DNA of 64,000 nt from Niebla homalea. Lineage: Eukaryota > Ascomycota > Lecanoromycetes > Lecanorales > Ramalinaceae. The position numbers were made by a program, and so were the translations under genes. The notes under the pieces were generated by a model. It saw only the letters and a program-made list of their open reading frames with translations. It made no database searches and had not been told where the DNA came from. This document shows, piece by piece, positions 21,667-34,700 of this stretch. Where the stretch lies: contig JAHGAU010000007.1 of NCBI GenBank assembly GCA_019925105.1, positions 806,001-870,000 of the forward strand, in the 5' to 3' direction. Each line of letters starts with the position of its first letter. The first letter of the stretch is position 1.

Positions 21667-22993
21667 TATAACTTAAATTAAACTAAAAAATATATACTTT
21701 ATAAATCGCTTTAATTAATTTTAAGCTTATTAATTATTTTTTATATAATTTATATAAATTTTATTATCGCTTTATTAAATTAATATACTTATAATATACT
21801 CCTTACCGTTATTAAAAGTTCTTTAAACGGGTATTTTACTTTCTAATAATATTAAATTTAAAGTTAATAATTAAGTAAAATTATTATTAATAAAATTAAT
21901 AAAATAAAAGTAAAGTATTCCCTTTAATATTATATTAAATAAAGATCGTAAATTTATCTTTATATTTTAAAAATCTATATTTAAGGAAATAGATACATAT
22001 ATTCTTACGTTTAATATATATTACTTTTAAATTAATAATTAATTTAAATAAATTAATTAAATGGTTAAAATCGTATTATAATATTTTAGAATTACGTATT
22101 TAGATTATAATTAAATAAATATTATTCTATATATTTAAGGTATCTTAAATAATTTAAAGTTAACGTTAATTAAATTTATTTTAAATAAAATTTATTATAA
22201 TATAACTATCCGTAATCTTTTAAACCTTTTAATAACCTCTTTAATTCTTAAGTATAATATACTTTAACTATAGAACCGTAAAAAGGTATAGAACACGTTA
22301 AAATTTATATAAATAATAATTAAATTCTAATATAATTAAAGTTATAAATTAATTTAATTTAATATTAATAATTTAATCTATTTAAAGTTATATTATAAAT
22401 ATAATATTCTTAATATTGAAAATTATAAGCTATATTAATAATATATTAAACTTTTTATTATTATTAAAAAAATTAATTATTTTATATATAAGCTTAAATT
22501 ACTTATTAATATAAAGATAATATCGGTTATTTTAATTAATATGTTTAAATTAATTAATAACTTAATAAAAGACCCTTTTAATAAATAATTTAACCGTAAT
22601 ATACCGTTTACTTTTAAAATTAATTCCAAGAATAAAAAAGAATATATTATTAAAAGAATTATTTATAAGGAAAAAGATAATAAATACTTAATTAAATAAA
22701 TTATTTAAGATATAGAATATAATAATAAACTTCCGTTATTAAAGTTATACTTAAATTTACTACGTAAATTCTATATTACGTATTTTAACTTTAATAATAT
22801 CGTTATTATTACTTACCGTAACAGATTTCGTACTTAAGATAAAGTAATACCCTTATCGTTTACCGGCATTTTTTATACGTTCCGTCTTAAGTATAATTAC
22901 GGCCGCCCCTATAAAATTAGGTAAGATTTTAGTATAAAAGCATAAGATATAAGGAGTATAACGTATTATTAAGCATTGGTATTTATATTAATA
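21667..22993 (+). mobile_element. Ty3/gypsy G2, copy B (right part)
   Basis: Continues copy B after L1: integrase relic collinear with 5656-6480, then C-terminal sequence absent from copy A (22509-22993). Around 22700-22900 the frame reads a stretch ending I-T-Y-R-N-R-F-R-T near 22830, the position of the C-terminal extension of gypsy pol. RIP fades from about 22800 on. Confidence 0.75.
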
Positions 22994-23217
22994 TATTGGA
23001 GTAAGTAGTAACAGCCACTATAAGTAGTGGCTTTTTTTCTTTTTGGTGGCATTTATTATATGCAGTATGCATATATAGGAGCATTAATAGGTGTAGGACA
23101 CCCTTTATACGTAGACACCCTTTGTACGTAGAGGACAGGCATCCTTATGATGCTCCCATCCTTCAGGTAGAATCATTATTCATACATTATCACACTTTTT
23201 TGGTCTATACACCAACA
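22994..23217 (+). repeat. Probable 3' LTR of G2 copy B (224 bp)
   Basis: Starts TATTGG (TGTTGG before RIP) and ends CCAACA, a 6-bp inverted terminal match. It is largely RIP-free and lies where the 3' LTR is due. It contains a perfect 8-bp hairpin (23013-23032, AGCCACTA-TAAG-TAGTGGCT) followed by seven T, and two near-identical 17-bp units, ACACCCTTTATACGTAG and ACACCCTTTGTACGTAG (about 23098-23132). The partner LTR would lie outside the window, so LTR identity is inferred. Confidence 0.6.
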
Positions 23218-24742
23218 GTTAATAATTATATTAAAACGTATAATACTTATTAAAGGATAAAGATACCGCGTTACCGCCTTTACGGCGAGTTTATTTTATT
23301 CCTTTAATTAATTATACTTTAAAAAGAATTTAATATAGACTTTATTATTAATTTATTTATAAGTAAGGTTAAAAGGTAATATTTATAACTTAATTTTAAT
23401 AATTATAAATAAATATATAAAAATATATAAATATTTCCCCTTTATAAAATAAGTCGATATTATTACGTTAATAAATTTCTTCTTTAAAGAAATTATATTA
23501 CGGTATAATATATTGACTAGAATCGTAATTAATTAAGGGTTTTTATTTATTAGTAAATTCTAAGGATCGATATATTATTACGTAAAGATAAAGCGTAAAT
23601 TAAATACCGCTTTTTACCCGTAAATAAATAAATGAATAAAATATTAAAATTAAAGTTTTAAATAATATTTAAAGATTTTTATTAACTCCGAGTAAGTAAA
23701 TTAAATAAGGTTATTCTTTTCAATTTATTTATATAAATTTAAAATATTTAATTTTAAATTATAGCCCCTTTATAGTGATATAGAATTATAATTTAAATCT
23801 TTATTTTAAATTTAAGGATAAGTTTATAAAAAAAGAGATACTTATAACAAAAGATAAAGTTAAAATATTATATAAAATGTAATTAATGTTAACGGATTAA
23901 TAAAGCTATATTGCCGAATTAACTTAAAAAATATATAATAAGAAATATAAGTTAAAATTATATAACGTTAATACTTTAATAATATTAAATATTAAAAACC
24001 TTAAGTTAAAATAATTAAATAAAAAACTTATACCTTGATTTATAAAACCTTTTAAAATTAATAATAAAATTCAAATGTAAATATACCGCTTATTCTTCTT
24101 TATTGTTTATTAAATTTATTTTATTATTTATATTTTTTTAAAGCTTTATTATACTTATATTGATAATTAAACGGCGGAAACTATGATATAAGTATTTAAT
24201 ATAATAATTAATAATAAAAAGAATAAGTAATTAAAGAAATTATTATAAAGTTAAAAGTAAAAAGGGTATTTAATATTAAGTTAAATAAATTAATTAAAAC
24301 TTTAAATATAATTAATAAATACCGGAAGCGGACTTAAAGTTTTTTTAAAAATTATAGAAATAATATAATAAAATAATACGGAGTAAAAAGAGATATAAAT
24401 AAGGTTATAATACCGTAATAATAGAAGTTATATGTATAATTAATATTATAATTACTTAATGCCTATATATTATCCTTCCGTAAGATTATTAAAGTTTAAA
24501 CTTTAATTAATAACTTTATTTATTATAAATATTACGCGTACGGATAAGTTAACGTTACGGTAACGATTATTTTTATTATAATATTATAATTAATAAAAGT
24601 AACTTTAATAATAACCGTAATAATATTAAAAAGTAAAGAAACGTAAACGTTAAATTATAAATATTTAACGTATTATTTAAGTGGATAATATTAAGTAAAT
24701 AAAGTTAAAAAAATAAAGTTATTAAGGTAATTATCAGGGAAC
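23218..24742 (+). mobile_element. Ty3/gypsy G3, 3' fragment (copy C)
   Basis: Collinear with 35332-36072 of copy D and extending about 0.8 kb further. The broken frame reads integrase: an I-K-T-Y-N-T-Y start (family C-x2-C zinc region), then I-D-F-I-I-N-L (family M-D-F-I-T-x-L). It begins directly after the G2 3' LTR, so G2 probably inserted into this G3 copy and its 5' half lies upstream of the window. The downstream end meets an unmutated island. Confidence 0.78.
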
Positions 24743-24900
24743 TGATATATGAGGTCTAGCTATGAACGGAATAATAGCTATGAGGGTGTCTATGGTACAG
24801 GTCCGTCCATGAAGGTGAGTGGGTGCCAAGCCACTAGTCCCAGAACGGTAACATAGCCGAAGGCCTGGGAGCAGTAGGCATGGAACCGTGAGAGTAATCA
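24743..24900. other. Unmutated 158-bp island, LTR-like
   Basis: Normal CA/TG content between RIPped flanks. It begins TGATATATGAGG and ends GAGTAATCA, so TG...CA ends with a TGAT/ATCA match. A short repeat, TAGCTATGA (near 24757) and TAGCTATGAG (near 24775), occurs inside. It follows the 3' part of G3 but does not resemble the G3 copy D 5' LTR, so either C and D have different LTRs or this is something else. No TSD seen. Confidence 0.5.
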
Positions 24901-25155
24901 AAGATTAATAAGTATATTTATTAAGTTTACGTAAACGTACCGGTAACTTTAATAATATTATCCGCCTTATTACTTTTAATAATATATAGATTATAAGCGT
25001 TTGATATTTAATATTATTAAATTTAATATTTAATATTAAATTTTAATAATATTAATATATAAAAATAAAAAAATAATTTATAATTTTACGTTAATATAAA
25101 TTACCTCCTCCTTCTTCGTTTTCTTTTATATATAAGTTAATAGTATTTAAATTAA
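24901..25155. other. RIPped AT-rich stretch, no gene seen
   Basis: No recognisable motif. It continues, after L2, into 30993-31356. Confidence 0.5.
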
Positions 25156-25169
25156 ATATAAAGATATTA
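25156..25169. repeat. TSD of L2 (left, 14 bp)
   Basis: ATATAAAGATATTA, repeated at 30979-30992. The boundary with the (ATTG)n tail is ambiguous by a base or two. Confidence 0.88.
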
Positions 25170-25399
25170 TTGATTGATTGATTGATTTATACTACGGATC
25201 TAGCTAAGCTAATTCCGGCGTTCCTTAATACTCGGCCATTTAACCTTATTAATAATCGTAAAAAACCCGATATCTATAACGTTAAGAATAAAAACCGGTG
25301 TCCACCCAGCCTTTACTTATGTCTTAAGGATTAAGAGTATTTACGGCCGTTTAAAGAATAAGAATTTATTTATACGTTTTTTTTAAGAAAACTTATAAT

Positions 25400-28300
25400 A
25401 TTACGATTAAATCTACTTAAAGATTATTTTTAAATTTATTGCTTTTCCGTTATCTTACGGGTTTATTTAATATTAAAATTTCAGAATTCTGATTATATTA
25501 TTAAATATTTTTATTAATATATATATTATTATTACTTTATTTATATAACTTTATTAACCGATATAATATTGCTTTTTACGTTACCCCGGTATTTATAACC
25601 CTTTTAGCCCTTTATTAAGTATAATTTTTTTACCGTTACTTTTTACCCTTGGGTCGGCGGCGAAATTTCTTAATTAAGTTTTCGATCACTTTCTTTATTC
25701 CCTTAATTAAGCCGAACTATAATAATAAGCCCGTAATTATTATAAATCTGGCGGCCGCTTTAATACTTTTTTTATTAATAAATATTTAATAATAATCGTT
25801 AATCCCTGCCTTTTTAATTAATCTTAATTTAAGCTCCTTAAATAGTAAATAAAAGATTAATACGTATATAGCGTTTTACTTTTATTACTTATATTTATAG
25901 CTAATATTAATTTAATTACCGGTATATATGATAAAAAAAAAGTAAATTAAATTATTCTTATTTATCCGGAATTGGATTATTAATGCGTTATTATTTTCCT
26001 TATAATTTTATAACGTTAAAGATATTTATTAATAACCTTATTATTATTTAACGCCGGGTATTATCGCCCTTAAGGGATTGATTCTTTATATTTACGTTAA
26101 CGTTTTATTTACCTCCTTATAGTCTGTCTATAAGGTAATCGCCGTTAACTTTATTTTTACGGTTTTCTTCTTTTCCGCCGCTTTTACTTTAAGTAAGAAT
26201 TCGTATACTTTTATGTTAGCTTCTTAAATATAAATTAAATTAATTTCTTTTTTAGCTTATTCCAATTTAACTTCCATAAAGGGAATAAATACTGTTTTTT
26301 TTTACGCTTTCTTATTTAAGGCTTTTTATAGTTTTAATGAATACGTTTATTTCCTATTAACGTAATTAAATTTATATTTTTTAAGCTTTACTTAAGCGAT
26401 TATTTAATTTAAGGCTAGCTTTATTAATAATATAAAAACCTCAGATTTTAATACCGGGACGGGAGTTACTTTATATACTTTATTTACTATTTTTAAATAT
26501 CGGTTTTAAACCTTTTATAATTGTTAAACGGGCTTTTTCTTATATTTAAGCGTGTTTTTAAATATATATTAAATAATTACTACGTACGTTATTATAAGCT
26601 TTATAACCGCTTAATAAACGGTTCTAACCTTCTATAAGGTAATTTTTATATTAATGCCGTAAAATAAGTAAGGCCTTTTTCTTATAAAATTATTTTCTTT
26701 TAAACCTTTTTTATATAATCCTTTTAATCTAGTTTTTATTAATTTATAAGTTAAATACTTTAATATTAATTTCCGGTTTTATTATTATATTATTTAAGTC
26801 TATTATAACTATTATATTATATAGTTTTAAGTTCTTTATTATATAAATAAGTTTATATTTATATGGGGCGAATTAAACTTTATATATTTTTACTTATTAT
26901 AAATAAACTTTATAGGCTTATTTTAGCTTTAAATAGTTTATATAAATAAATATACTATAAGCTAAAAAGTAAATATTATTAATAAAGTTCTTTATTTAAA
27001 CCTTTTATTTTAACTTTATTAAGTCTTTAATAAACGGGCTATTAAAGAATAAGAATAAGATTAAAAAGATAAATAACCCTTAAAGAATCCCTATTATTAT
27101 GGGCTTTATCGTACTTATCTTTTATCCTAGGTTAATTAATATCGCTTAGTTACTTAAGAAACTTTCTGTTTAATTTATAAAGAAAGGTAAAATCCCCTTT
27201 TTCCGTAAATTATATAATAACCTTTAATAATTTATTTTATCGAACGCTTTTATAATATTTAAGGAAAAAAGACTTGCGATATACTTTTTCCCATAATTTT
27301 ATACCGTATATACGTTATTAATTAAGCCTTTAAAAGCCGTTTCCGTTAACCGTTTTTTTCTTGCCTTTATTTATTGATTAAAGAGTAGCTTATACCTTTT
27401 TACGTAATTACTTAAGATCTTTACGACTATTATTTTTAAAGTTTTCCTTAACGTATAAAGGAGTATTATAAGTTTATACGATTTTACCTTTAAGTAATTT
27501 AACTTAACCGGCTTTTTAAAAATAATCATCTTAACCTTTTTAAATTTACGGGGGTAATATCCTATATTAAAATAGGCTTAAAATAAATAAATAAAGACCT
27601 CTTTAAATAATAACGTTATTATAGATAAAAACTTATTTAATATACCGTTAAATCCGGGGCTTTATCCTTCTTTAATTTATTAATCGTTTTAATTATTATC
27701 TTTTAAGTTATTATCTTACTTATTATTATTAATTTAGGATATACCGTATTATTGATATTTATTAAATTAATTTTTAATAATAAGGGAAAAAACGCCCCTT
27801 TAAAAGCTTTAATTTTGCCATTAAAAATGTTTATTATTATACCGTCTGGTTTTTTTAAGGGTAAAAACTTGGGAATAAATTTAAGTTTTTATTTTATTCT
27901 TTATTATATTTTATTAACTTTTAAATATTATAAGGGGAAACCGTTAAATTATATATTATAACCTAAAAGTATATTTATTTAACCTTCCGGATAATTCTCT
28001 TCTTTTCCTTTTAAGCTTCCTTTAACCATTAAAACGTCTCCCGGTTTTTATATTTAACAGTTTACTTTATAAACGCTTTTACCTTTATAATCATTTTTAT
28101 ATACTTTTTATTTTAATAGGTTTTAGCTTTTTTAAAACGGCTTTATTATTGGGATTATAACGTTAACCATTTTATTTAAAACCTTTATTACCCGCTTTAT
28201 AAAATAATTAATCTATTCTTTATTATTGAATCGGAGATACTCCGTTAATTAAGATATTATTTTTACCACCTTTATTAATACCTTAACTTCCTTAATTATC

Positions 28301-29180
28301 TTTTACGCTCGTTTAAATAGTAAGGACGGAGTTACGTTAATAAATTAATTTAAGGTTATTTATATTAAAACGTAATCCGAACCGTATTTTAAATCCTTTT
28401 AAGGTTTATATATTATAATTAAATTAATAATATTTTCCGAGTTAAATATTAAGTCAATTATAGTCTTAAGTTTATAGCTTTTTTATATAATAGCCTTTTT
28501 TAATATTAATAACGTAAAATTAGATTATATAATAGTTATTAATAGTTTTTTAAATTTAATATAGTTAATTATATAACCGTTTTTGTTTTATTAAATATAA
28601 TAAAAATTAAAGTCCCTTATTAAGAGGTATTTATTAAGTATAATTATAATATTTTTAAGTAATAAGATTATAAGAAATCCCTTTTTATTAATTAATAATG
28701 GATTATACGTATTATAAATATTTAAGATATTCTTAATATCCCCTTTTTATATAATCCGGAGTATATATAGGTTCCCTCCGTAATAAATAACGTTTTAATT
28801 ATTTATATTTAATTTTTTATTAATAAAAAAGTATATCCGTATTATTTTATTACCCTTAAAGGTTAAATAAAAATTATTTCCCGGGTTAATTAAAAAGTAA
28901 ATATATAGATTATATAACGGTTTTTATATTATTATAATATTAATATCCTTTATTTTTTTAAATTTAAATATTAATATTATAACTTTAATTATTTCTTTAC
29001 GTACGTTATATTATATTATTTTTAAAAGTATAAATATATTAAATATTAACGTCCGTTAAGTTTTTTTTATTAATTTTTATTTATATAAATAGTTTTTTTT
29101 TTAAGGTTAAGCGTTATTTATCTTAATTTTTTTATTATAATAATAATCTTGGTCGGGCGGCTGGCTTTAAGGGTTAATAT
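25400..29180 (-). pseudogene. LINE L2 ORF2
   Basis: The endonuclease motif reads R-D-F-N-F near 28605-28620. The RT catalytic site reads F-I-N-N near 26975-26990 (family FVDD). Order and spacing are as in L1. Numerous stops. Ends are approximate. Confidence 0.85.
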
Positions 29181-30932
29181 CGTTATAAGCTTTTTCTTCT
29201 TTACGTTATTAATTACCATATTTTACCCTTCTTTATTTAATAGGTTCTATTTATGTCTTAAGATTATTTTTAATTATTTTGCCGGTTTAAATTTATATAA
29301 ATTATAATATTAAACTTTAATTATTATTTTAATTTCTTTACGTTAAGTCTTTTTCGCTTTTATTGTATACTATAAGTCCTATATTAAGTAATTATTATTA
29401 TTATATACCGCATATTTTAATACGTTTTTTATTAAGCTTTTTATTATTAAGTTAGCGTATTTATATATATTATGTTTTTCAGTATATATTATATACTTTA
29501 TATTATTAAGGTACCTTATAATAATATATTTATACTTTTAATATTTAAAATATTAATAAATATCCGCTGCCCGGTCTTAAGGTCTCGTTAACTTAAAGGA
29601 CTTACCCTTTATTACCCCTTTATTAAGGATATTATTATATATTCTTATTAACGTTATATTTAGGATAACCGTAAAGTATTTCTTTATATAATTAAAGGCG
29701 TTTAATTTCTTTATTATAACGGGGAGGCTATAATTAACGATCTTTAGCCTAAAGTGGAAAACCATATTCTCTTTTTTTATCCGTTTTAAGGTAACTTCCT
29801 TTTCTTCCCTTATAAACCTTATTAAGTATATCCCGTTTACCGCAATAATAAAGGATTGCCTTAATACCTTTACTGTCTTATACCCCTTTTTACCGGTTTA
29901 TCTTTTTAATTTTTTTAACTTTTCCTTCGTTTTTAATAAAATTATATTAAGGAAAATATCTTTGCTTTATAATTTATATACCGTAATAATCTACTTTATT
30001 AATAGTTTTCCCGTTATTTTAAATGTTTTTATTAATTATAATAAATTCATTTTTATTATTATACTTTTCTTTTTTTCGTCCGATAATCGTATAATTATTA
30101 TTTTTACCTTTTTTAACGTCACTATCTTCTTTTTTATTTTTACCTCCTTTATTATTAATGCCGGTATTATTTTCGCAATTTTTATTATTTAATTTATCCT
30201 TGCTTCCTTCCTTAAAGCCTCCTTTATTACTCCCTTATTTCGTACGTATCCTTTTTATTTTTTTTTACTTCCGTTTACCAGCGCTTTTATTACTGTCCTT
30301 TAAGCTTCGCGTAGTCTTTTTAACTTCCTTAAATTTCTCCCTGTTTTTACGTAAAAGTCTTTTATTTTCCGTAGCCCGATTTATAATATTAATTAAATCT
30401 TTAACGTAATATTTTTCTATATAATTATAAGGAGGCCTTTTAACGCTTTTATTATTTCCTTCCCTTTTATTTTTTCCTTATATATCCGGTAATTATTTCT
30501 TTTTATAACTTATTTTTATTTACTTAATATCTCTTTATCTTTATTTAGTTTTCTTCCAATTTATATATACTTAATAAGGTTTTTTACGCTTCCGTTTACC
30601 CCTTATCCGTCCCCGTATACCGTCCTTATCCTTTCCGCCTTTTATTTATTATTTTTTATAATAATATCTTTACGTATTATACGCGTTTTTTCACGTATAT
30701 CTTATTGATTATAGGTTTTTTATTCGATTTAAGGCTTTTTTATCTTGTATTTATTGCGTTATTTATACGACTTATTACCGTTCCTATCAACCTAGGCCGT
30801 TTGCCCTTCCTCCTTTTTTACCCTTATTATTCCGCTTCCGTTTATCGCATTTAAGGTATTATCCTTATTATTACTTAAGCTATACATACGTGCATCGTTT
30901 CTAACCTCTGGGGTCCCGTTGTTCGTCGCCAT
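29180..30932 (-). pseudogene. LINE L2 ORF1
   Basis: Starts MATNNGTPEVRND with ordinary codons, then degrades. The last knuckle near 29430-29380 reads Y-A-V-Y-N-N-N-N-Y-L-I-*-D-L-*-Y, that is C-x2-C-x4-H with Cys/His as Tyr and Gln as stop. The downstream end is approximate. Confidence 0.82.
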
Positions 30933-30978
30933 TTTTTCTCAACTTAAATAATATATATTTATATAGGAATACTTAATT

Positions 30979-30992
30979 ATATAAAGATATTA
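30979..30992. repeat. TSD of L2 (right, 14 bp)
   Basis: Exact copy of 25156-25169. Confidence 0.88.
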
Positions 30993-31356
30993 TATTACCT
31001 CCTTTTTCCTTTCATTCTAAGTTAGAAATACCTTTTTAATATTATTTATTAAAAAGGCTTTTTAACTTAATTTTAAGGTATTATTCCTAGAAGTTAAGGT
31101 GAACCCCCTTAACGGCGCTATTAAGGAAAGTATAATTTCCTTTTTTTTTCTTTAAATAAATTAAAGCCCGTATTTTCCTTTTATTTTTTATTTTTTAGGT
31201 TACCGGATATTATAAGCTTAAGTCTATTCTTTTTACCTTAAATATAAGGTCGGGGAATAAGGAAAAGTTTTTTAACGGTATTAACTCTTATAAAGGGCTT
31301 AACCCCCCTATATTAAGCCGATTTAATTATTGAACGTTAACGTTAATATATTATTA
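30993..31356. other. RIPped stretch between L2 and G3 copy D, no gene seen
   Basis: Continuation of 24901-25155 across L2. AT-rich with some GC-containing words (near 31100 and 31290). No family assignment. Confidence 0.5.
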
Positions 31357-31603
31357 TGTTAGCAGCTAGCGCTATCTCTACGCCGGCGCTACAGTGGTAC
31401 GTTATACTGCTGCGTTAAGGTAGGCCGTTAAGCCTTAATAAAAGGCCTTAATAACGGCCTTAATATACGTTATTTATAAGCCGTAGCTTAACCGGCGTAA
31501 AGCAGGATAATTATTATCCTTAACTTAAATAAAGGCTATATTTTAATTCTTTCTAAATTCTTTAAGAATTAATCTTATTATTAATTTACTTATTAAAGTA
31601 ATA
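31357..31603 (+). repeat. 5' LTR of G3 copy D (about 247 bp)
   Basis: Starts TGTTAGCAGCTAGCG after RIPped DNA. The end is placed before TTTAAGTATCCAGACC, which looks like a RIPped primer-binding site of the TTTGGTATC type. The first about 90 bp keep several CA/TG, and the inner part is RIPped. The partner LTR is missing, so the end is inferred. Confidence 0.65.
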
Positions 31604-33500
31604 TTTAAGTATCCAGACCGTAACGTTACGTTTTTTATACTTACTTTTATTAATCCCGTTAACGTACCGTTAACGGAATTCACTTAATATTTTAATTTTT
31701 CTTTTTTATTAAGGAAAAAACTTAACGTTATTATTATAATAAATACTTAATTAACTTAATAAACCTTAAAATAAGAAAACGATATTTACCCTTTAATTAA
31801 AAACCCCCTTATTATAGTTAAGTAAATTATAACGGCGGAGTACCGTTATAATATTACGGCTTAATAAGTTTAACTTTTAAAATTATAATTTAAAGTTAAC
31901 CGGTTTAAAACTAAAAATCTTATTTATTAAGAATATATATTTAGCCGTATTAACGTATAATATAAGGGTTCGCGTTCCGGGATTATCCTTTACGTTAACC
32001 CTATTATAGACCTTTATATTAACGGCGTACCATTAATGGCTTTTATTTTACCCCGTAAAAGTAAGTCCTTTTATCCGGAAAAGCTTAAGCTATATTAAAA
32101 TAAATTTAAAAATAAGTATTAAACGTAATTTATTAACTTAAAGAAATAATTTATACTTTATTTTAAGTACTTTTTTATTAAAAAAAAAGGTAGTTTTTTA
32201 TTCAAGGTTTATCTTTTATAAAATCTTTAACTTACCGGATAAAGAAATTAATAGAATAAGTTATTAAAAGCTTAAGGATAAATTTTTAAACTTAATAATT
32301 AATCCGGAGAACCGCCGGCTTTTTTATTATGAACGTTTTAAGGATATTAAGTAATATTTTAATTAAAAAATAATATATTTCTATAATATTTTAAAGATTA
32401 TAAAAGAAAACTTATTATTATTATTAAATAAGTTTTATATTTATATATTCTTTATAAAGTTTTTACCGGAGCTTAAAATTAAAATTATTATAATTAATAA
32501 AATATTAAGAACCCGGGATAATATTATAATAACGGCGGTTATATAAAAAAATAACTTAAAATATATTATAAATAATAATTGAAAAGTTAATAAAAGTAAA
32601 TCCCTTAAAAATAAGGTATTTAAACTTAATTTTAAATACTTAAAGCCGGTATGTATTTTTATTAAAATTGATTTTTACGGTTAAAAGCGTAAAACTATAT
32701 TTAAAAACTTTAACGCCGCCTTTAAAGTAAATAAAAATATCGAATATTATATATATTACGGAGAAAGTTATTATGTATCCTATTATTTTACCGTTTTATA
32801 AGATAAGGTCTTAATAATAAACGTAAAATCCCGTAAAAAGGATAATACGATAAAAAATAATAAAGTTCCGGTGGTACTTTAAAGCTAAAGTTAATAAAAA
32901 GATAATTAAAGGTATACCCGGTTTTTATTATTAAGGGTTAAATAAGTTTTTAAAATAATTTTTAATTATTAAGTATATTAATTAATATTAAAGCTTAAAT
33001 AAATTTAATTTTATAAGCATATATAGTTTAATAAAACTTATAATTAACCCCCGCCGTTTTACCGTAAACGGCTTTTCTTAATAATAAATAGATTTTTTAT
33101 TATAACGTTTATTAATTATAATATTATTTAATTAATAATTAAGGGTAAAAAAACAGTATAAAATACTTTTTTACGTTATTAATTAAAAAGGTTTAAACGT
33201 AATTTTTAATCTATTAACCTTATACGCTTTATAAATAACGATCGATTTAATAACGGATAAATAATATTTTAAAGTTAATTTTCGTAAATTATAAATTAAT
33301 AACGTTAATAATTTTAATTAAAGTTTAATAGAGATTAATAAAGCCTTTATAATCGTTTACGTAAATATAATAACGGAACGCTTAAAAGTATTACGAATCT
33401 TTTAAAGTAATTTAACGTATATAAGTACTATAAAAGACTTTATTAATTAAAGCGTTTAAAAAGAATTAAGTAAATATATAAATTTTTTTTTTTAATAATA
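31604..33500 (+). pseudogene. gag and protease region of G3 copy D
   Basis: The reading frame near 32030-32100 gives a gag-like start. At about 32740-32790 a nucleocapsid knuckle is visible as Y-I-Y-Y-G-E-S-Y-Y-V-S-Y, with Cys and His as Tyr. The protease between knuckle and RT is not clearly seen. Confidence 0.7.
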
Positions 33501-33639
33501 TAGCTAATATTTTATTTAAATTAAAATAAAAAATTACATTATTAATTTAAATAATAAAAAGTTATTATATAATCCTTTATATAATTCATCTCGGGTAAAG
33601 TTAACGGAACTTTAACGGTATTTAAAGGATATTATAACC

Positions 33640-34700
33640 CGGGGTTGAAATTTTTAATTTTACGTTATTTATAAACGTTTTAATCCTTTTTATATTTAAA
33701 AAAGACGGCGGTTTTTATTTTTATATTAATTATTATAGATTAAATATAATTATAATTAAAAATTAATACTTATTATACTTAATTACTAAGATTTTTAACC
33801 GGTTAAATAACTTTAAACGGTTTATTAAGTTAAACCTTAAGGATACCTATTATTAACTACGGATTAATTCCGGCAATAAGTAAAAGACGGCGTTCCGTAC
33901 GTATTACGGTTACTTTAAATATCTTATTATACCGTTTAAATTAATTAACATTTTAATAACCTTTTAAGCTTATATTAACCATACCCTTATTAACCTTATT
34001 AATATAACTTATATAGTTTACTTAAACGATATTTTAATATTTAATAAGAACCCGGCGGATTATTAATATTATATTTAATAAATCCTAGAGTAACTTTATT
34101 AATTTTAATTTTACGTTACTCTTAAAAAGTATTAATTCAATATTATTTAAATAGAGTTTTTAAGGTTTATCGTTTCTATTAAAGGGATTTAAATAAATTA
34201 AGAACGTATTTAAATAATTAAAAATTAACCTACTTTAAAAACCTATTAAAAAGTATAAGTCTTTTTAAGCTCTATAAATTTTTATTATTATTATATTTAT
34301 ACATATTTAAGGATAGTTAAACCTTTAATTAATCTATTTAAGGGCAATAAGGAAAAGAAGAAAATTAACCCGTTAAAGTAAAATAATACGGTAAATACGG
34401 CGTTCCGCCGGTTCCGTAAAATATTTATTAACGCGTTATTACTCCGTTATTTTAACTTAAAACGGGGGTATAAATAAAAATTAATATATTTAATTTTACT
34501 ATCGTAAATATCTTACCTTAATAATTTAAGGAAGGTTATTAATATTTAATTATATATTAATCTAAAAAAAATAGCTTTTGATAAATAAAATTATAAGATA
34601 TATAATTAAGAGCTCTTTATTATTATTATAATATTTAAGTAATAATAATATTACTTAAAAAAAAGCCTTAAAGCTATTTAAATATAAACCGATTATAATA
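33640..34700 (+). pseudogene. Reverse transcriptase and RNase H relic of G3 copy D
   Basis: Clear Ty3/gypsy RT. Stretches read K-K-D-G-G-F-Y-F, N-Y-Y-R-L-N, K-L-N-L-K-D-T-Y-Y near 33830, K-T-A-F-R-T-Y-Y-G near 33890 and Y-L-N-D-I-L-I-F at 34019-34042 (family YLDD; first Asp now Asn). The RNase H start follows at about 34420, with F-N-L-K-R-G-Y and a later K-I-Y-N-*-E-L-F (family Y...D-x-E-L). Stops replace Gln and Trp. Confidence 0.92.

Larger units (their letters stand above)
25170..30978 (-). mobile_element. Tad1-like LINE L2, full length (5.81 kb), RIP-degraded
   Basis: On -, the 5' end is at 30978, the start codon (MATNNG) at 30932 after a 46-bp leader, and the (AATC)n tail at 25170-25188. 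Domains are collinear with L1. Its N-terminus and 3' end group it with L5. The bases read on + in this region are antisense to ORF2; several antisense frames stay open because RIP puts stops in the sense strand. Confidence 0.93.

Noticed and set aside
23013..23039. Bacterial intrinsic terminator (8-bp stem plus T run)
   Set aside because: The shape fits, but the context is a fungal LTR. I kept it only as a hairpin in an LTR-like block.
24743..24900. Structured RNA or tRNA-like gene in the GC-richer island
   Set aside because: I could fold no cloverleaf and see no A/B box pair with proper spacing, so LTR-like or unique DNA is the safer description.
27752..30409. Hydrophobic open frames (69-83 codons) on +, resembling small membrane proteins
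   Set aside because: They are antisense to LINE L2. RIP puts stops in the sense strand and leaves Phe/Ile/Leu-rich antisense frames open. The same mirror frames occur in L3, L4 and L5.
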